A stretch of DNA of 64,000 nt. It comes from Rugalucina vietnamica (lineage: Eukaryota; Mollusca; Bivalvia; Lucinida; Lucinidae). This document shows, piece by piece, positions 59,359 to 64,000 of the stretch (its first letter is position 1; every line of letters starts with the position of its first letter). The notes below the pieces were generated by a model, which saw nothing but the letters and a program-made list of their open reading frames with translations, did no database searches and was not told the DNA's origin. The stretch covers positions 26,636,488 to 26,700,487 of the forward strand of contig OZ024871.1 of assembly GCA_964017185.1 (NCBI GenBank). Reading direction: 5' to 3'. The position numbers and the translations under genes were made by a program.

Positions 59359-59401
59359 TCAGTGAGAATATTCACAGTATACAATTGCACGTTAAGAGTC
59401 G

Positions 59402-59603
59402 TCAAGTAGGCAATGATCAGGAAAAGGTACAATCAGAAAGAGATTCCCACTCCAAACACCGAGGCGGAAAAATAATTAAATTACGATGTTTTCTTAGTAT
59501 AAGTACCTAATTGTTGATTTAGTTTTTTCTCACCTCGGTTTTGGAGTGAAAATTACTTTCTGATTGTGCATTTTCCTGATCATTGTCTACTTGTACCTTT
59601 TAC
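59402..59603. mobile_element. two family C tail ends in inverted (head-to-head) array
   Basis: 59402-59480 is the inverse of the terminal tail (AAGTAGGCAATGATCAGGAA) and 59495-59600 is the same segment in forward orientation (CACCTCGGTTTTGGAG ... GTCTACTTGTACC). They form an imperfect hairpin just after the reverse transcriptase pseudogene. Confidence 0.75.
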
Positions 59604-59756
59604 TAGGAACTTTAGATTTGAAACATTAAATTTCTTTAATAAGATTGAAATACAAGCAATTGCGATACACCTCTTCTCCATAAATCGTGGATACATCGTC
59701 TGTATGCTTGCGGCTAAGCGTTTATCGGACTAGCCGGATGCTGTGAAACATATAAA

Positions 59757-59990
59757 GTGGCTCATTTGAAGCTGATAGTCTGTCACCTAAAAGAAGATTC
59801 ATGATACTTTTCTGGAGCTCCGTTTAATTCTCTCGACATGTTTCAGCCATTTCCGATTTATCCTCTCGTACGACTAAACTTTCTAATGCTGTGTTAATAG
59901 AATCAAGTCTTGATTCAAAAGAAATATGCAGCTGATGCCTTGGTACTTTGGATAAGTGTTTACAAATGTTTTTCGTCCTCCGCCGATATC
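59757..59990 (+). repeat. family E repeat with protein-like frame, copy a
   Basis: One frame reads SPKRRFMILFWSSV, then TAA, then FSRHVSAISDLSSRTTKLSN and AVLIESS. The same frame is seen in copies at 61985-62225 (inverted) and 62690-62880. The part from CCTCTCGTACGACTAAACTT is also weakly similar to the region just upstream of the decayed exons in units A-C (near 27650, 38645, 51555). Function and class unknown. Confidence 0.5.
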
Positions 59991-60149
59991 AAAATGCATA
60001 TACCAGCAGGCATCTCCAGCTGTTCATTTTGTTGTTCAATGTTTTGGCGACATGAAAACTGACTTTTTTGTTAAATGTTATGTCTTTTTCACGATATCTA
60101 AATAGAATATACAATGTTAATTAGCAAAATATAAAATCCATTATGTAAC

Positions 60150-60412
60150 GTTTGCGCCCCGTGAGAATAAAGGCCAGACTGGAATTCAGTTTAACGTCCC
60201 TCAGCTCATATGAGACCGGCCAATCAGTAGGGGGAGCGATAATGGGAGAATCCCGAGAAAAAAAAAAACGCCTAGCACACCCGCAAGCAGAACTTGGCTC
60301 GTCTCACAAGTGCCCCGTTCACACCAGACACAGCGGTGAGATATTCGATTGGTTAAGCGCGGTAATGAAATATCGGAGCTCTTAACCGCTCGGCCACAGG
60401 GCCGCCCTGGAC
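60150..60412 (-). mobile_element. tRNA-derived SINE
   Basis: On the minus strand the head reads GGCGGCCCTGTGGCCGAGCG. TGGCCGAGCGG is a pol III A box (60386-60396) and CCAATCGAATATC (60340-60352) stands where the B box GGTTCGAATCC belongs, altered. The head resembles tRNA-Ser/Leu. It is followed by a body with GGAGCGATAATGG-type sequence (inverse) and ends near GACGTTAAACTGAATTCCAG (inverse). A run of about 10 A splits the body. Old, non-coding copy. Confidence 0.65.
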
Positions 60413-60665
60413 ATCTTAACACATAAACATTTAAATAGGGCTGTTGCCGTTTCAATTTTAAACAAAAACGTCTACCATACCTGCTTAACGAATAGACGCC
60501 CTTAGACATGATAGATGGGACGATTTACCGAAGTGCCCAAATGGCACTTTGTTTTGCAACGATGCGGCCCAATATTAGTTATTTGTAGTATTCTGAGTGT
60601 GTACCGAATGGTTTGAAACCTTTGCCGAACAACTTTCGTGACATTTCTATATAAATCATAGAAAA

Positions 60666-60876
60666 AGGTACAAGTAGGCAAAGATCAGGAAAAGGCGCAA
60701 TCAGAAAAAGATTCCCACTCCAAAAACCGAGGTGGGAAAAAACCAAACTAACAATCAGGTACTTATATCATGAAACATATCGTAATCCGAATGAGCAGCT
60801 ATTTTCCCAATAGGTGGCCACTCAGTTACCTTAACTTAACTAAAAATATGAAAACATACATAAGGCGCCAACAGCA

Positions 60877-60918
<42 letters not shown>

Positions 60919-61232
60919 ACACACCAAGACATAAAACAAAAAGAACCACCACAGAAGTATCGACTTGGAACGATCAGTAACACAAAGTTACTGGCGGGCT
61001 TAAACCGGTTTTACATGGCCATAACCTCACCCTCAGCTTCTGCAGTGGTTCATAACATTTAGTTAGTTATTCGGTCCTTGTGGTGAATCTCTAACTAGTC
61101 AATGAACCATCAAGAACAAACAAATAAATCATGATAAACATCCTGATGAATCAAAAACCAGGACTCACAGACTGAGTAAGCTGCCCGACGATGGAGATCC
61201 CTGGGCGCCGAATAACCTACTAACTCCGAGAG
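60666..61232 (-). mobile_element. family C: long retroelement tail
   Basis: Inverse of the tail from its 3' end (AAGGTACAAGTAGGCAAAGA) to the position equal to 42613 (CTAACTCCG). Very like the tail at 42613-43140. 60878-60916 is an expanded A run (T in element sense) where other copies have only about 6-9. Confidence 0.92.
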
Positions 61233-61984
61233 CTTTGTTTATTGAACTTTCTTGGTAATAAAAATCGTTTTTGCCAGGAAAATATGATCGTTTTACATAA
61301 ATCTATACATGTATTTTTTAAATGGCAAAGACTTGTAAACATTGAGTTGAGGTAACTGAAAAAAAAACACGTCATGCCATGATGGTGCGTTAACCCTTGG
61401 CTTCATTTCCGGACATAATTTACCAGAAGGAAATGTATAGGTAGATCCTTTGAATCTAATAATATATTCACTAGAAAGAGAGTGTGATCCAAATTTTACA
61501 ATTTCGGTAATTAAAATCCACAACACTGACCCTTTACAAGCTTACCGACAATGAATGACAGATAATGATGCGGTAATTTTAGACACTTTAATTAGATGAA
61601 TGTTAAAAATCAAGTAAAATACTGTTTAGAATATGGTAATAAACAAGTAATCGGACTTTGCATTCTCAGAATAAAAATGCATACTGATGCCAGGTGTCCA
61701 GACGAAAAGAATATGGTACGCACTTTACCAGCATAAACTGATAAAAGTGTAAAAAATTGTATTTGAACAAAAAAAAATGAAAAAAAAAAAAATAAATAAA
61801 ATAAATAAATAAATAAATAATTAAATAATGAAAAAAAAAAGAAAAGAAAAGAAAAGTTATTACGTTATTACGAAACTTATTATTCGAATAACATTTCGAC
61901 ATAGATAGTTTCAATGGAGACCCTGGAAAAAGCGTGAAAAATGGATGTTTAAAAATTGAATGAACACGCTACAAAGGGTTCAGT
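61233..61984. other. no supported gene; A-rich simple sequence
   Basis: Unique sequence with an AAATA/AAAAG-rich simple repeat at about 61770-61860. The frame over its reverse strand is repeat translation. Confidence 0.5.
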
Positions 61985-62225
61985 GCTCACCACGATCAAA
62001 CGAAAACGAAAAATATTTGTAAACACTTATCCAAAGAACCACGGCACCAGCTGCATAGTTCTTCTGATCATGACTTGATTCTATCAACACAGCATTAGAA
62101 AGTTTAGTCGTACGAGAGGATAAATCGGAAATGGCTGAAACATGTCGAGAGAATTAAACGGAGCTCCAGGGAAGTATCATAAATCTTCTATTAGGTGACA
62201 GACTATCAGCTTCAAATGAGTCACT
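61985..62225 (-). repeat. family E repeat with protein-like frame, copy b
   Basis: Inverse counterpart of 59757-59990. Reads SPNRRFMILPWSSV, TAA, FSRHVSAISDLSSRTTKLSN, AVLIESSHDQKNYAAGAVVL. With copy a it forms a 2-kb-spaced inverted pair around the SINE and a family C copy. Confidence 0.5.
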
Positions 62226-62234
62226 TTATATGGA

Positions 62235-62553
62235 ATAAAAATAATTGTTAGATCCTTTGGAAGCAGTAAAACATTTAAAGCGAGAAGATGGGCCATATTG
62301 TACAATGTCGGGTAATGAACCGTGTTATTTTCGTCAGTGACCCTTTACAAAACTGGCAGCGAAAGCCAGACATTTTTGCTGCAATTTCAAAAATTTACAT
62401 CGGTGTAGTCTAAATCAAAGACTTGTATTCCAAAAGGGGCCAAATAATCAAAATATTGTTAAGAAGATGATTCTTAACGTATAATATATTTGAAACACTC
62501 CAAATATATTCACTGATCCCAAAGGATCAAAAGAAAAATATAATCTGCAATGG
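62235..62553 (-). mobile_element. family D dispersed repeat
   Basis: Inverse of 28490-28808: GATCCTTTGGAAGCAGTAAA at 62252 and AATATAATCTGCAATGGATG at 62536. The 5' end with the GCCGTGTGGCGGCCC motif is missing. Confidence 0.75.
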
Positions 62554-62880
62554 ATGATGTACGGGAAACGTGTTTTCAGAGCATCCGACTTGTCCGATAA
62601 ACACTTAGGACGAAAGAAATTATTAGAAGTGCTTGAATCCCAGTGTTTGTCGGATCTGGAAATTCCAAATTCACGTGTTCTCATGCAGTGGCTCATTTTA
62701 GCTGATCGCTTGTCTCCTAAACGGAGATTTATTATACTTCCCTAGAGCTTCGTTCAATTCTCTCGACATGTTTAAGCCAATTCCGATTTATCTTTTCATG
62801 CGATTAAACTTTCTAATGCTGTGTTGGTAGAATCAATTCATACTTCAGAAGAATTGTGCAGCTGGTGCTGCTGTAGTCTT
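62554..62880 (+). repeat. family E repeat, copy c, with longest frame
   Basis: An open frame 62554-62745 (MMYGKRVFRASDLSDKHLG ... LSPKRRFIILP) runs into TAG, then continues in the same frame as SFVQFSRHV and, after TAA, ANSDLSFHAIKLSNAVLVES. Where copies a and b have TAA, this copy has CAA. This suggests an ancestral coding sequence decaying separately in each copy. Protein not recognised. Confidence 0.45.
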
Positions 62881-62903
62881 ACATATTAAGTTGACATACA
62901 TAC

Positions 62904-63700
62904 GAAGGGTGTTCAAAAAGTTCGCGGAAAAGTGCCGTCATGTCCTTATTTTGTAATTAGCTGAATTAAACTCGTACAGTTATATAGACAAACATAATTT
63001 GTACATATACAGCAAATTTTGCTGCTCGGGCATGAATACAATCTTAAGAGTGGTAGCTAGGGAAACCATACATCACGATTATCGGCACACTTTTGATCAT
63101 TTTTTTTTCAAAAAGTCGATGTATAATAATGATATTGCATTTAATAGTTTACCGTGTTATTTTCAACAAACTTTGAATGAGTGAAGTTCGATATGTTGGC
63201 GGTAAGCACATGACGTTATGTAAGTGTGTGACGTCGTTTAAGCGTAATGCAGCCATATTGCTTAGTGAGCATGACAAAAATGCGCGGGAAACAACGGTCT
63301 TCAATAAATTATGTGTTTGGAACGGATATTAATAGAAAGAAACACTGCTAAGATCAAGGAACGCATATGGCGACATGGAAATTAAGAAAACGGCAATCTA
63401 CAATTAGTATGCGTGATTTCTAGATGGCCAGAAAAGCGTCCATGTCGACACAAGCATGTAACGTCAAATAACGTCATTATGTCGAAACTGATCTTCGTGA
63501 TAGAAAAGAGCAGAATTCATGAAAGACACAATATATCGAGCTGTAGTTTCAGAACAGTTCACCACATTTTACACACAGAATTGACAATTTGATACCGTAT
63601 GCCAGATGGGCTCCAAAAATGCTTAAGATCTAGCAAACAGCGGGAAGGATGCGTCTAGCATGACGTTGCTACGACGTTTGGCCGGTTTTACTGTTGTAAC
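62904..63700 (+). pseudogene. mariner-family transposase remnant with left terminal repeat
   Basis: 62902-62935 reads ACGAAGGGTGTTCAAAAAGT, a mariner-type terminal repeat. From about 63289 fragments of the transposase appear in shifting frames: KQRSSI, then AYGDMEIKKTAIY (63363-63401), the usual helix-turn-helix stretch, then DGQKSV, then ARWAPKML (about 63599-63624), the motif just before the catalytic domain. The DD(34)D catalytic part and the right terminal repeat are not visible. Many frameshifts and stops; not active. Confidence 0.8.
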
Positions 63701-63811
63701 CCTAGATACGCACGTGATTTAATCCTCAATTTTCAACCGATTTTATTCAAATTTTGTGCATATGTTAACAATATGTTAATTTGCAACATGCACAGAGAGC
63801 GTCAAGTGAAT

Positions 63812-63995
63812 TAGGTACCTGTAAAACCGGTTTAAGCCCCCCAGTTATTTTATAACTGACCGTACCAAGGCGGTACTGCTGTTCTGGTTCACACTTATCA
63901 AAGTTATTCCAATTACGAGTTTCATGTTGCATGGCTTTGTGACCACCCGAATATAATGGCTGTTCACTTAGCCCTCTGCATTTACTTGTTCTGTC
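63812..63995 (+). mobile_element. family C tail, degenerate
   Basis: GTAAAACCGGTTTAAGCCCC, CCAGTTATTTTATAACTGAC and CCAAGGCGGTAC follow the order of the tail near 42825-42890. Runs to the window end. Confidence 0.7.
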
Positions 63996-64000
63996 CAAGC

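Noticed and set aside
60340-60412. Functional tRNA-Ser/Leu gene on the minus strand
   Set aside because: The A box is good but the B box is altered, the stems do not pair properly and a SINE-like body follows. Better read as a SINE head.

Overview
The window looks like gene-poor, AT-rich, repeat-dense nuclear DNA of a eukaryote, most likely a bivalve mollusc. I infer this from the repeat style: foldback elements beginning GAGCCGCATCATGAGAAAACC with a palindromic centre, satellite arrays held between conserved flanks, and a Penelope-like reverse transcriptase of a type I associate with marine molluscs. Nothing prokaryotic is present, and nearly all short open frames are chance frames in repeats. 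LAYOUT. 1-762 is the right part of a terminal-inverted-repeat (TIR) element (M1) whose near-complete copy sits at 19521-20563. 1514-3715 and 6070-7575 are two inverted copies of a composite element carrying a satellite array: 21-bp monomers, seven of which make a 147-bp higher-order repeat. Between them lie microsatellites and two hairpin elements. 7.6-12.6 kb holds scattered hairpin elements (family A), a fragment of the GAGCC family (B) and 5'-truncated retroelement tails (family C). About 12.65-54.19 kb is a large tandem segmental duplication: a diverged partial unit Z (12.65-18.9 kb) and three closer units A (18.9-31.25 kb), B (31.25-44.86 kb) and C (44.86-54.19 kb). Because the units are paralogous, insertions present in only one of them can be read against empty sites in the others. 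This defines the borders of many mobile elements. COHERENT CODING. The only long intact coding sequence is the reverse transcriptase at 41026-42524 inside unit B. It is a 5'-truncated insertion whose frame runs by chance into upstream unit sequence back to an ATG at 40944. Its 3' tail (42525-43140) also occurs alone at many places with variable 5' truncation, a footprint of target-primed reverse transcription. A decayed second reverse transcriptase copy lies at 57132-59358, itself broken by two DNA elements. Units A-C also carry decayed exon-like sequence of a protein I do not recognise (about 27.85-28.44, 38.86-39.26 and 51.77-52.14 kb). RIGHT END. 54.2-64 kb lies outside the duplication. It holds a possible TATA promoter and first coding exon (55.92-56.19 kb), two tRNA-derived SINE remnants, a 1.2-kb TIR element, a dispersed family with a conserved protein-like frame (E), and a degenerate mariner transposase at 62.9-63.7 kb. 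Family letters (A-E, M1) are local labels, not database names. All homology statements come from reading the window by eye; identities were not computed.
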